NCBI GenBank assembly: GCA_029783825.1
Contig: JAREIK010014590.1
Coordinates: 1 to 64,000 of the forward strand
Direction: 5' to 3'
DNA length: 64,000 bases
Source of the DNA: Sapria himalayana
Taxonomy: Eukaryota; Streptophyta; Magnoliopsida; Malpighiales; Rafflesiaceae
Both the position numbers and the translations under genes were made by a program. This document shows positions 1 through 13,484 of the stretch, one piece after another. How positions within the stretch are numbered: the first letter of the stretch is position 1; every line of letters begins with the position of its first letter. The notes beneath the pieces are model-generated. The model had not been told where the DNA came from. It made no database searches and saw nothing but the letters and a program-made list of their open reading frames with translations.

Positions 1-2236
1 AAAATATCTCTCATGCACACACTCAAAACAATTTTTTAAAACATAGTTCACCTCTAAAAAAATAACCACCTTGTAGCCTATTAGAACAAACTAGCCCCAT
101 GGTAGTTTGAGTAGGGCAAGAAGTATGGGCTCTCTTTCAATCAAGAATCAAAAAATTTATTTTATTGGCATGTCTAATCCTTTTTTTATATCCTCATGGA
201 TATGAAAAGTATCATTTCTTTCTTTTTATATTAAATAAGTTATGTATACAAGCTCACAATACCCAAAAAGGTGTAAATGAATCATATTCAATTGTATAAA
301 GGTTTTAATCATTGCTCAAATATAGTCTTGCATATTGACACCCGAGGTCACAAATCAAAGTAAAAAGCCATAGTGATATTTCCAATCCCAATAATTTTAG
401 CTATAGTAAGTTATAAAGAGTATTACTCAAGCTTTAACTATTTCTAGGGTCATGACTTTTGCTCTTGAGGAATGTCCAAAGTTACAATCATTCATAGTGC
501 AATGACTTTGGAATATTAAGATAAAATGCACAAGCTATGGTCATATACAATACTGTGACCCAGTATTATTGTGATTAAATATGTATTCATGATCCTTCTT
601 TGTGCCATAACAATATGTTCAACAGAGAGACACAAGTTATGGCATATTCTCATTGATATGATTTTGGTTCTAGAGACAAAATATACAATCATGACCATTG
701 CTAATGCTACAATAATCTAAACCAAGAAAGAGACTAAATCCATAACTCACCCCTTGAGTCATGACTTTGTGTTACATATACAAAAAAATAAATCTGTGAC
801 ATTCCTAAAAGTTATGAATTTCAATTTAAATTAAATACTTAGTCATTTGATTATAACAGTGCAAAACATGAGATTTAGAATTTAGGGTTTATGGATTAGG
901 GTTATAGTTTATGGTTTAAGGTTTAAGGATTTAAAGTTTAGGGTTTATGGTTTTTTTTGTTTTTTTTTTGGAAAACTTTACTTATCATTTAGTCACACCA
1001 ACTCACAAGAAACTAAAAAGCTGACTAATTTAGGCCAGCCCACCAAATCCTATGCACCTTAACGATTCTATGCATAAAATAAATAAAAAAACATAATGCC
1101 TAATAATTCCAAGCATATGAATACAATAAAATCACATGGCATTCCCGGACTTCAGAGTTGGCATTAAGTCATTATGTGCACTGCGTCTTTCCATTCGGAT
1201 TTGTCCAAGCCTTTTGGAGGAACCTGAATGATGCACCATATTAAAACTATGCAAATATAAGATTGTGCATGTGTGTGGCATGCAATATCAAGCGTTTGCT
1301 TATGTGATTGATATGCAATGCAATAGATGTAAAACTGAATACCCTTAAATCCACAAGTCCATATCTACGGCACTTTGTCAATTTATTCTCACCTCTGAAT
1401 TCCACATTCTTTTGCTCCAATGATGTTCAAAAGAGTATTTCTTGGGTTAGAATGCTTCCTCCTCGAGCTTCAAGAAGTGGTTGTATGTTCCACCGACAAA
1501 ATATCAAAAAAATGCATGCATCGGTGTGCATGTGTGATAAGGTTCATCTCATAGTCTAATTATCTATGTGTACAACCAAGCTAGAATACAAGTAAAATTA
1601 CAAAATGCTATAAAGATGAGTCTTCTACTCTAGGGAGTGTAGCATCGCCTAATGCATATTTACAAAATGCATTCGTGGGCCCCACTTAGAGATACTCATG
1701 GGTCCAGTTGCCCTCATTGCATGCTACATAGAGAATAGACAAGATTGTGTGTGTGAGTATGTCATGTTACATCTCTACAAGTACATGGTGCATACAAAGT
1801 CCAAAATACAAATAAGACTACAAACATAAACAACAAATTTGAATCTTTCGCTCCTGTGTGGCTTGTCTAGACTCCATTGCTTACTGGCCTTGCTTGGTGA
1901 TGCTTCGGATTTGGCCAGCTTTCCAATTAATCATTGATTACCCACTACTCCTGTTGGACGATGGTTGGGTGGCCCTCTATGCTTCCTGAATAGGGCTAGT
2001 GGGACCCATTACTAGCTACTCCTGCGTTTACTCCCGACCACTTTGCTCGGTCTCGTCAGTTGTCTGAATATTATCATCCCAGCTTGCTCGTTGGGCCCTC
2101 TACAAGCTGGTGGCCCATACTTCTAGCTGCTTCCAGGACTTGCTGGCCCCTCTAAATGCTACACCAAAATGGACAAGAATATGTGCACGTTTGTACAGTG
2201 GTCCGTAGCTATGTGTGTGCGGTGCAGTAGTATCAG
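1..2236. repeat. Complex interspersed segment, copy 1 (5' truncated by window)
   Basis: This is a segment of moderate base composition that recurs at 13485-15872 and 49840-52297 in the same orientation, at roughly nine identical bases in ten by eye. Position 1 corresponds to about 13722 and 50079, so some 240 bp of its left end lie outside the window. It contains a degenerate telomere heptamer tract (874-950), T-rich runs (951-969) and no convincing gene. I see no terminal inverted repeats, LTRs or poly-A tail that would classify it as a known mobile element. It joins satellite at about 2237, and the first monomer after the join has an internal deletion that copy 3 lacks. It is best read as an old insertion or ancestral unique sequence that was co-amplified with the satellite. 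Confidence 0.8.
874..950 (+). repeat. Degenerate plant telomere-type heptamer tract (copy 1)
   Basis: About eleven adjoining words of mostly 7 bp vary around TTTAGGG: TTTAGAA, TTTAGGG, TTTATGG, ATTAGGG, TTTAAGG and so on. TTTAGGG is the common plant telomere repeat. The tract is interstitial and degenerate, followed at once by a T-rich run. The equivalent tracts in the other segment copies are at 14601-14676 and 50931-51005. Confidence 0.75.
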
Positions 2237-5200
2237 GGTTTAGGAGTTTAGTATTTTAAGTACTTAGTATTTGGTGGTTTTTAGGGTTTATTTAAATTAT
2301 ATTTGTCTCATTCATAAATTTATTTTTCGATTAATATTTTTATAAAAATAAACTAATAAATAATTAAAATAAATATTAAAATTATAATGAATACAAATAA
2401 AATTTAGATTTATAATTAATTATTTAGGGTATACCGGTTTAATGGTTTGAGTATTTAGGAGTTTAGGAGTTTAGTGATTTAAGTTTTTAGACATGTAGTA
2501 GTTTATATGTTTTATTTAAATAATGAAATAATAAAAAAATTATTTTTCTAATTTTTTATCAATTTTGAAGGTTATAACCTTTATAAATATAATAAATTTT
2601 AAATTTTTTCAAATGTAAATACAATATTTAGTTATTATAAACATAATAATTATATATCAATCAAATTAAAAATAAACAATTTTATTGATACATATTAATA
2701 AACTAAATATAAATATAAATATAATAATGATCAAAAAATAAATTAATAAACTATTATTTATAGATAGATATTTATATATTATTTATAAATACTTAAACCT
2801 TTAAAGATGGTTTAAATGTTTAAGTATTTAAAGGTTATGAGGTTGTGGGGTTTAGGAGTTTAATGATTTAAGTGTTTAGGCATTTAGTAGTTTATAGGTT
2901 TTATATAAACAATAAAATAACAAAAAATTATTTTTGTGATTTTATCTCATTTTCAAATATGATAACCTTTGAAAATATAAAAATTTATAATTTTTTTTCA
3001 AATGTAAATATAATATTTAGTTATAATAATCTTAATAATTATATATCATGTAAATTCAATATAAACAAATTTATTAATAAATAGTCTAATAATGATCAAA
3101 AAATAAATTAATAATCTATTATTAATAAGATAGATATCAATTAAAATAAATTACAAAACCTAAAATGATTCAGAAGCAATGCAAAATAAATTACTATATA
3201 ATAATTTTTTGTTTTGAAATTTTTTTATTAAAGTTTTCTATAATTTTTTGATGAAAAATAATTTATATAAAATATTTTTGTCTAGCTCAATTTATTTTGT
3301 AATTAATATTTATATATAAATAAACATATAAATAATTAAAATGAATAGTTAAAATTATAATGAAAAAAAAGAGAGATTTATTATTTATTATTTAGGGATA
3401 ATGATATAATTTAATTAGATCTGTCTCTAAAATAATTTATAATATAATTAATATTTCTATAAAAATAAACTGATAAATAATTAAAATAAAAATTTAAAAT
3501 TATACTGAATAAAAATTAAAATGAGATTTATGATTTATTATTAATGTTTACCAATTTAATGGTTTAAGTATTTAAAGTTTTTGTCATTTAGGAGTTTAGT
3601 AATTTATGTTATTAGGTATTTAGTGGTTTATAGGTTTTATTTAAACAATGAAATAATAAAATAAAATATTTTTGATATTTTTTCACATTTTCAAAGGTTA
3701 TAACCTTTGAAAATATAATAATTTTAAATTTTTTTAAAAATGTTAATACAATATTTAGTAATAATAATCATTATAATTATATATAATATAAACTAAATAT
3801 AAAGAATTTTATTGATAGATATGATATCAATTATTAAAAAATAAATTAATATGCTATTTTTAATATGATAGATATATATTAAAATATAATTAAAAACCTA
3901 AAATGATTCAAAAACAATGTAAAATTTATTACTAAATAATAATTTTTTTTAGTTTTTGCTTCTTTTTATAAGCTTATATTTTTTTTGATGAAAAATAAAT
4001 TACTTAAATTATATTTGTATCACTCATAAAATTATTTTTTAATTAATATTTCAATATTTTATTTAAATTATATTTAAGGTTTACGAGTTTAAAAGGTTTA
4101 AGTATTTAGGGGCTTCGGGGTTTAGGAGTTTAGAGATTTATGTTATTAGGCATTTAATGGTTTATAAGTTTTGTTTAAACACTTATATAACAAAAAATTT
4201 ATTTTTGTTATTTTTTATCATTTTTGAAGGTTATAACCTTTGAAAATATAACAATGTTTAAATTTTTTTATATGTGAATACAAAATTTAGTTATAATAAT
4301 CTAAATAATTATATATCATGTAAATTCAATATAAATAATTATATTGATAGATATTATATTAATGATAAAAAAAATTAATAATCTATTATTAATAAAAAAG
4401 ATTTTATTTAAAATATATTTGCAAAACTTAAATTTTATAAAAATAAAAAAAATATATTACTAAATAATAATTTTTTTGATGTTTTGCTTCTTTTTTTAAG
4501 TTTATATTTTTTTAAAAAAGTACATTATTAAAATTATATTTGTCTTCCTCATAATTTATTTTTAATTTATAATTCTATAAAAATAAACTAATAAATAATT
4601 AAAATGAATATTTAAAACTATAATGAATACAAATAAAATATAGATTTATTATTTATTATATAGTATATACTAGTTTAATGGTTTAATTATTTAGGTGTTT
4701 TGGGGTTTATTGATTTATGTGTTTAGGCCTTAGTGATTTATAGTTTTTATTTAAAGAATGAAAAAATAAAAAAATTTAATTTTTTGATTTTTTTTTTAAA
4801 TTTTGAATGTTATAACCTTTGAAATTATAATAATTTTTAATTTTTTTTAATGTTAATATAATATTTAGTAATAATAATCTTAATAATTATATATAATGTA
4901 AACTCAATATAAATAATTTTATTAATAGATATTATTATAATGATCAATAAAAAATTGATAAACTATTATTAATAAGAATGAAATAAATTAAAATATAATT
5001 GCAAAATCTAAAATGATACAAAATAAAAATAAAATATATTACTACATAATAAATTCTTGTTTTTAAAATTTTTTCTTTTTTTATAAAGATATATTTTTTT
5101 TTTGATGACAAATAAATCATATAAATTAGATCTGTCTCTCTAATAATTTTTTTGTAATTAATATTTCCATAAAAATAAACTGATAAATAATTAAAATAAA

Positions 5201-8200
5201 AATTTAAAATTATAATTAATAAAAATTAAATTGAGATTTATGATTTTTTATTAATGTACAACAGTTTAATAGTTTAAGTATTTGAAGGTTTTCTCATTTA
5301 GGAGTTTATAAATTTATGTTTTTAGGCATATAGTGGTTTATAGGTTTTATTTAAACAATAAAATAACAAAATAAAATTTGTAATTTTTTCTCATTTTCAT
5401 AGGTTATTTACCTTTGAAAATATAATAATATTTAAAATTTTTTGAAATGTGAATACAATATTTAGTTATAATAATATTAATAATTATATATCATATAAAT
5501 TCAATATAAACAATTTTATTGATAGTTAATATAATAATGATCAAATTTAAATTAATAAACTATTAATAAAAAGATTGATATTAATTAAAAAATATTTAGA
5601 AAACCCAAATTGATTCAAAATTAAAGTAAAATATATTACTGGATAATAATTTTTATATTTTAAATTTGTACTTCTTTTATAAGCATATATTTTTTTTGAT
5701 TAAAAATAAATTAATTAAAATATATATGTTGCTTTCATAATTTAATTTGTAATAAATATTTCAATAAAAATAAACTAATAAATAATTAAAAAGTATATTT
5801 AAAATAATAATAAATAGAAAAAAAAATTAGATTTATTAATTATTAAGAAATATATAGCTGTTTAATGGTTTATGTATTTAGGCATTATGATGTTTAGGAC
5901 TTTACTGATTTAACTGCTTATGAATTTAGTGGTTTATAGGAGTTTAGATATTTATGAATTTAGGAATTTAATGGTTTATAAGTTTTATTTAAACAATGAT
6001 ATAACAAAAAATTTATTTTTGTTATTTTTATCATTTTTGAAGGTTATAAACTTTGAAAATATAACATATTTTTAAATTTTTTTTAAATGTGAATACAATA
6101 TTTAGTTATAATAATCATTATATTTATATATCATATAAATTGAATATAAATAGTTTTATTGATAAATATTCTAATAATGATCAAAAAATAAATTAATAAT
6201 CTATTATTAATAAGATAGATATCAATTAAAATATAATTACAAAACTTAAAATCATTCTGAAGAAAAGAAAAATTTATAACTATATAATAATTTTTTGTTT
6301 TGAATTTTTTTTTTCTTTTAGAAAGTTTATCAATAATTTTTTTATGAAAAATAATTTATATAAAGTATATTTTTTTAACTCAATTTATTTTGTAATTAAT
6401 ATTTATATATAAATAAACAAATAAATAGTTAAAATGAATATTTAAAATTATAATGAAAAAACAATGAGATTTATTATTTATTATTTAGGGATACCGGTAT
6501 AATTTAAATTAGATCTGTCTCACTAATAATTTGTTTTGTAATTAATATTTCTATAAAATAAATTGATAAATAATTAAAATAAAAATTAAAATGCAATTTA
6601 TGAATTATTATTAATGTATACCAGTTTAATATTTTAAGTATTTAAAGATTTTTTCGTTTGACTTTAGCGATTTATGTTTTTAGGCATTTAGTGGTTTATA
6701 GGTTTTATTTTAACAATGAAATAAGATAAAAATTATTTTGATATTTTTTCACATTTTCAAAGGTTATAACCTTTGAAAATATAATAATTTTAAATTTTTT
6801 TAAAAATTGTGAATACAATATTTAGTAAATATAATCATTATAAATATATATAATATAAACTAAATATAAACAATTTTATTGATAGATATGATATCAATTA
6901 TCAAAAAATAAATTAATATGCTATTATTAATATGATAAATATAAATTAAAATATAATTGCAAAACCTATAAATATTCAAAATCCAAGAAAAATTTATTAC
7001 AAAATAATAATTATTTTTTAGTTTTTGCTTCTTTTTTAAAGCTTATATTTTTTTTGATGAAAAATAAATTATTTAAATTATATTTGTATCACTCAATTTA
7101 TTTTGTAATTAATATTTTAATAAATTATTTAAATTATATTTAAGGTTTACTAGTTTATAGGTTTAAGTATTTAGGGGCTTTTGTGTTTTGGAGTTTAGAG
7201 GTTTAAGTGTTTAGGCATTTAGTGGTTTACAAGTTTTATTTAAACAATGATATAACAAAAAATTTATTTTTATTATTTTTTTAATTTTTGAAGTTTATAA
7301 CCTTTGAAAATATAATAATTATTAAATTTTTTTTAAATGTAAATATAATATTTAATTATAATAATCTTAATAATTATAAGTCATTTAAATTTAATATAAA
7401 TAATTACATTGCTAGATATTATAATAATGATTAAAAAAAATTTAATAAACTAATATTAATAAGATAGATATTATTTAAAATATATTTGTAAATCTAAATT
7501 TAGTAAAATATATTACTTAATAATAATTTTTTTAATGTTTTGCTTTTTTGGTAACTTTATATTTTTGTTATTATATAAAAATTATTTAAATTAATTTGTC
7601 TTACTCATAATTTATTTTGTAATTTATAATTCTATAATAATAAACTAATAAATAATTAAAATAATGATTTAAAATTATAATGAACACATAGAATTGAGAT
7701 TTATTATTTATTATTCAGGATATACAGGTTTAATAGTTTAAGTATTTAGGTATTTTGGGGTTTAGTCATTTAAATGTTTAAGCCTTAAGTGATTTTATTT
7801 AATCTTTGAAGCTTATAACCTTTGAAAATATAATAATTTTTAATTTTTTTTAAAATGTGAATATAATATTTAGTTATAATAATCTTTAGTATTATATATA
7901 ATGTAAAATCAATATAAATAATTTTATTAATAGATATAATAATAATGATCAATAAATAGATCAATTAACTATTATTAATTAGAATGATATAAATTAAAAT
8001 ATAATTGCAAAATTTAAAATTATTCAAAATTAAATTAAAATAAATTACTAAATAATAATATTTTGTTTTCAAAATTTTGCCTCTTTTTATGATCTTATAT
8101 TTTTATGATGAAAACTAAATTATTTATATTATAACTCTCTCACTAATAATTTATTTTGTAATTAATATTTTTATAAAAATAAACTGATAAATAATTAAAA

Positions 8201-11200
8201 TGAATATTTAAAATTATAATGAATACTAATAAATATGAGATTTATTATTTATTATTTAGAGTATACTAATTTAAAGGCTTATGTATTTATGGGCTTCGTG
8301 GTTTAGAAGTTTAGTCATTAAGAATTTAGGTATTTTGTCATTTATAGATTTTATTTAAAAAATCTAATAACAAAAAATTTATTTTTATATTTTTTCTTTT
8401 TTTCAAGGGTAATAACCTTTGACAACTTAATAATTTTTAATTTTTTTTAAAATATAAAAATATTATTTTGTTATAATAATCTAAATAATTATATATTATG
8501 TAAATTCAATTTAAATAATTTTTTTCATAGATATTATGATGATGATAATAAAATAAACTAATAAACTATTATTAATAAGATAGATATTAAATAAAATTTA
8601 TTTGAAAAACCTAAAATGATTCAAAATCAAAGTAAAATATATTAATAAGATAGATATTAAATAAAACTATTATTAATAAGATAAATATATAGGTTTATAA
8701 AATTATATATTTAGGAGTTTTGGGATTTAAGAATTTATTGATTTAATTGTTTAGGCTTTTAGTAGTTTATAGGTTTTATTTAAAAAATAAAATAACAAAA
8801 AAAAATTTTGTTATTTGTTCTCATTTTTGAAGGATATAACCTTTAAAACTATAACAATTTTTGAATTTTTTTTAAAAGTTAATACTATATTTAGTCATGA
8901 TAATTTTAATAATTATATATCATGTAAATTTAATATAAACAATTATATTAATATATATTATAATAATGATCATACAAAAGATTAATAAACAAGTATTAAT
9001 AAGATAAATATTGTTTAAAATATATTTACAAAACCTCAAATAATTCAAAATCAAAGTGAAATATTTTACTAAATATTAATTTTAAATTTTAAAATTTTTG
9101 TATCCATTTAATAGCTTATATATTATTTGATGAAAAATAAATTATTTAAATTATATTTGTCTGACTATTAATTTATTTTTTAATTTATATTTCTATAAAA
9201 ATAAACTAATAAATAATTAAAAAATATATATATAATTATAATGAATACTAATAAAAATGAGATTTATGATTAATTATTTAGGGTATACCTATTTAATGGT
9301 TTAAGTTTATATTGGTTTTGGGGTTAATGAGTTTATTTATTTATATGTTTACACATTTAGGTGTTTATAGGTTTTATTTAATCAATGTAATAACAAAAAA
9401 TCCATTTTTATGAATTTTTGGAATTTTCAAAGGTTATAACCTTTGAAAATATAATAATTTTTTAATAGTTCTTAAATATAATACAATACTTAGTTATAAT
9501 AATCTTAATAATTATATTTGATGTAAATTCAATATAAAAAATTTAATTAATATATATTATTTTGATGATCAAAGAATAATTTAATAAACTATTATAAATA
9601 AGATAGATATTAATTAAAATATTTTTCCATCACCCAAAATAATTCAAAATCAAAGTAAATTATATTACAAAATAAAATTTTAAATTTTTGAAACTTTGTT
9701 TCTTTTTATATGCTTATATTTGTTTTTCATAAAAAATTATTTATTTAAATTATATATGTCTCACTCATTATTTATTTTGTAATTAATATTTCTATAAAAA
9801 TAAACTAAAAAATAATAAAAATGAATATTTAAAATTATAATGAATACAAATAAAAATGAGATTTATTATTTATTAATTAGGTTATATAGGTTTAATGGTT
9901 TAAGTATTTAGGGGGTTTTGGGGTTTAGGAGTCTAAAGATTTAAATATTTAGGCATTTAGTGGTTTATAAGTTTTATTTAAATAATAAAAAAATTATTTT
10001 TGAGATTTTTTATCATTTCTGAAGGTTATAACCTTTAAAAATATAATAATTTTTAAATTTTTTTCAAATGTAAATATAATATTTAGTTATAATAATCTTA
10101 ATAATTATAAGACATTTAAATTCAATATAAGTAATTTTATTGTTAGATAATATAAAATTGATCAAATAATAAATAAATAAACTATTCTTAATAAGATTGA
10201 TAACAATTAAAATATAATTGCAATACCTATATATAATGATTCAAAATCAAAGTAAAATATATTAGTAAATAATAATTTTTTGTTTTTAAATTTTCACTTG
10301 TTTTTATATTCTTATATATTTTTTGTTGATTAAAAATAAATTATTAAAATTATAGTAGTCTGGCTCATTATTTATTTTGTAATTAATATTTCTATAAAAA
10401 ATAAACTAATAAAAAATTAAAATGAATATTTAAAATTATAATGAATACAAACTAAAATGAGATTTATGATTTATTATATGTAGTATATCGCTTTAATGGT
10501 TTGATTATTTAGGAATTTTTTCGATTAGGAGCTTATCAATTTTTGTTTTTAGGCATTTAGTGGTTTATAGGTTTTATTTATATAATAAAAATAAAAAAAT
10601 TTTTAAAATTTTTTGAAATGTGAATACTATGTATAATTTTATTAATCTTACTAATTATATATCATATAAATTCAATATAAACAATTTTAATGATAGATAT
10701 TATAATAATGATCAAAAATTAAATTAATAAACTATTATTAATAATATAAATTTTAATTAAAATATATTTACATAACACAAAATGATTCAAAATCAAATCA
10801 AAATATATTACTAAATAATAATATTTAATTTTTAAATTTGTCCTTCTTTTTATAAGCTTTTTTTTATTAAAAATAAATTATTTAAATAATATTTGCCTTA
10901 CTCGAATTTATTTTGTAATTAATTTTTATAAATAATTAAACTATAAATAATTAAAATGAATATTTAACATTGTAATAAATAGAAATAAAAATGAGATTTA
11001 TTATTTATTAAGTAGTATATAATTGTTAAAATGTTTATGTATTTAGGGGTTTCGTGGTTTATGAGCTTACTAATTTAAGTATGTAAACATTTAATGGTCT
11101 ATAGGTTTTATTTAAAAAATAAAATAACTAAAAATTTATTTTAATTATTTTTTCTCATTTTTTAAGGTTATAACCTTTGTAAATATAATAATTTTTTAAT

Positions 11201-13484
11201 TTTTTTCAAAAGTGAATACAATATTTATTTATAATAATCATAATAATTATATATCATATAAATTCAATATAAACAATTTTATTGATAGATATTCTAATAA
11301 TTATCAAAAAAGTAAATTAATAATCTATTATGAATAAGATTGATATTACTTAAAATATAATATCAAAACCTAAAATGATTCAAAATCAAAGCAAAATATA
11401 TTACTAAATAATAATTATTTGTTTTTAAATTTTTATTCTTTTTATAAGCTTATCAATTTTTTGATGAAAAATAATTTTTATAAATTATATTTTTAACTCA
11501 TAATTTATTTTATAATTAATATATATATATAAATAAAAAACTAAACAATCAAAAAGAATTTTTAAAATTATAATGAAAACAAATAAAAATGAAATTTATT
11601 AATTATTATTTAGGGTATACCGATTTAAAGGATTATCTATATAGAGGTATCGGGATTTGTAGTTTAGTGAACTAAATGCTTAGGCATTTAGTGGTGTATC
11701 GATTTTATTTAAACAATAGAATAACAAAGAAATTTTTTTTTATTTTTGATATTTTCAAAGGTTATAACATTTGAAATATAATAATTTTAAAATTTTTTTC
11801 AAAAGTGAATAATATATTTAGTTTTAATAATCATTATCTTTATATATTATATTAATTCAATATAAACATTTTTATTGTTAAAAATTCTAATAATGATGAA
11901 AAAATAACTTAATAATCTATTATTAATAAGTTAGATATCAATTAAAATATAATTACAAAACATAAAATGATTCAGAAGTAGAGCAAAATATATTACTATA
12001 CAATAATTTTTTGTTTTAAAATTTTTTTTCTTTTAAAAAGTTTATCTATAATTTTTTGATGAAAAATAATTTATATAAATTATATTTGTGTAACTCATAA
12101 ATTATTTAGTAATTATTATTTATATAAAAATAAACAAATAAATAATTAAAATGAATATTTAAAATTAGAATTAAAAAATGAGATTCATTATTTATTATTT
12201 AGGGTATACCAGTCTAATTTAAATTAGATCTTTCTTACTAATAATTTATTTTGTATTTAATATTTCTATAAAATTAAACTGAAAATTAATTAAAATAAAA
12301 ATTTAAAATTATACTGAATAAAAATTAAAATGATATTTATGATTTATTATTAATGTATAATAGTTTAATGGTTTAAGTATTTAGAGGTTTTGTCTTTTAG
12401 GAGTTTAGCGATTTATGTGTTTAGGCATTTAATGGTTTATAGATTTTATTTAATCAATAAAATAACAAAAAAAAATTTTGTAATTTTTTCTCATTTTCAA
12501 TGGTTATAACCTTTGAAAATATAATAATATTTAAAATTGTTTGAAATGTGAATTCAATATTTAGTTATAATAATATTAGTAATTATATATGATATAAATT
12601 CAATATAAATAATTTTATTGATAGATATTATAATAATGATCAAAAATTAAATTAATAAACTATAAATAATAAGATTGATATTAATTAAAAAATATTTACA
12701 AAACCCAAATTGATTCAAAATTAAAGTAAAATATATTACTGGATAATAATTTTTAATTTTTAAATTTTTACTTCATTTATAAGCGTATATTATTTTTTTA
12801 TTAAAAATAAATTATTTAAATTATATTTGTCGAACTCATAATTTATTTTATAATAAATATTTCTATAAAAATAAACTAATAAATAATTAAAATGAAGATT
12901 TAAAACTATAATAAATAGAAATTAAAATTAGATTTATTAATTATTATGTATTATATTGCAGTTTAATGGTTTATGTATTTAGTTATAATAATCATTATAT
13001 TTATATATCATATAAATTCAATATAAACAATTTTAGTGATAAATATTCTAATAATTATCAAAAAATAATTAATAAAAATATTATTAATAAGATAGATATC
13101 AAATAAAATATAATTACAAAACATAAAATGATTCATAATCAAAGCAAAATATATTACTATATAATAATTTTTTGTTTTGAATTTCTTTTTTATTTTAAAA
13201 AGTTTATCTATATTTTTTTGATGAAAAATAATTTATATAAATTATATTTGTGTAACTCATAATTTATTTTGTAATTAATATTTATATAAAAATAAACAAA
13301 TAAATAATTAAATTTGAATATTTAAAATTAAAATAAAAAAAATGAGATTTATTCTTTATTATTTAGGATATACCGGTTTAATTTAAATTAGATCTGTTTC
13401 ACTAATAATTTATTTTGTAATTAATATTTCTATAAAAAATACACTTATAAATAATTAAAATAAAAATTAAAATTATACTGAATA
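2237..13484. repeat. AT-rich ~600-bp tandem satellite, block 1
   Basis: This block is about 19 degenerate head-to-tail monomers. The marker GGTTATAACCTTTGAAAAT recurs every roughly 530-600 bp (for example near 3695, 6761 and 9431). In order, a typical monomer holds an 8-bp telomere-like tract, a palindrome, an ATAATAATGATCAAAAAATA-like region, a CAAAATGATTCAAAATCAAA-like region, a TTTGATGAAAAATAAATTAT-like region and an AATAATTAAAATGAATATTT-like region. Monomers differ by substitutions, short indels and partial duplications. A short monomer occurs near 2800-2960. Short open frames such as 2872-3084 are low-complexity by-products (Asn, Ile, Lys and Phe rich) and are not genes. The stretch 8641-12226 is collinear with 46103-49740. 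Confidence 0.95.
3688..3713. repeat. 26-bp perfect palindrome (example)
   Basis: The core CAAAGGTTATAACCTTTG is its own reverse complement and is flanked by TTTT on the left and AAAA on the right, giving 26 bp of perfect dyad symmetry. Equivalent perfect copies are at 6754-6779, 9424-9449, 19548-19573, 49267-49292, 54120-54145, 56361-56386, 56962-56987 and 63048-63073. Other monomers carry a version with a few mismatches, mostly in the left arm. Confidence 0.95.

Noticed and set aside
516..698. Minus-strand 60-residue frame repeated at 14244-14426 and 50528-50773 as a conserved gene
   Set aside because: Similarity follows from the DNA repeat itself. In copy 3 the start is frameshifted, and no family is recognisable.
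1..2236. Complex segment as an LTR retrotransposon
   Set aside because: No paired long terminal repeats, primer-binding site, polypurine tract or pol motif were seen in any of the three copies.
2872..3084. Open frames in the satellite (also 24479-24667, 28642-28851, 45261-45494, 46875-47102, 57489-57722, 59559-59798, 62489-62677) as small membrane-like proteins
   Set aside because: They are Ile/Leu/Tyr/Asn/Lys-rich translations of the same low-complexity monomer region, broken in most monomers, with no start context or domain.
2237..13484. CRISPR-like or phage-like repeat system
   Set aside because: Monomers are ~600 bp, degenerate and contiguous with no unique spacers, and the context is plant nuclear DNA.
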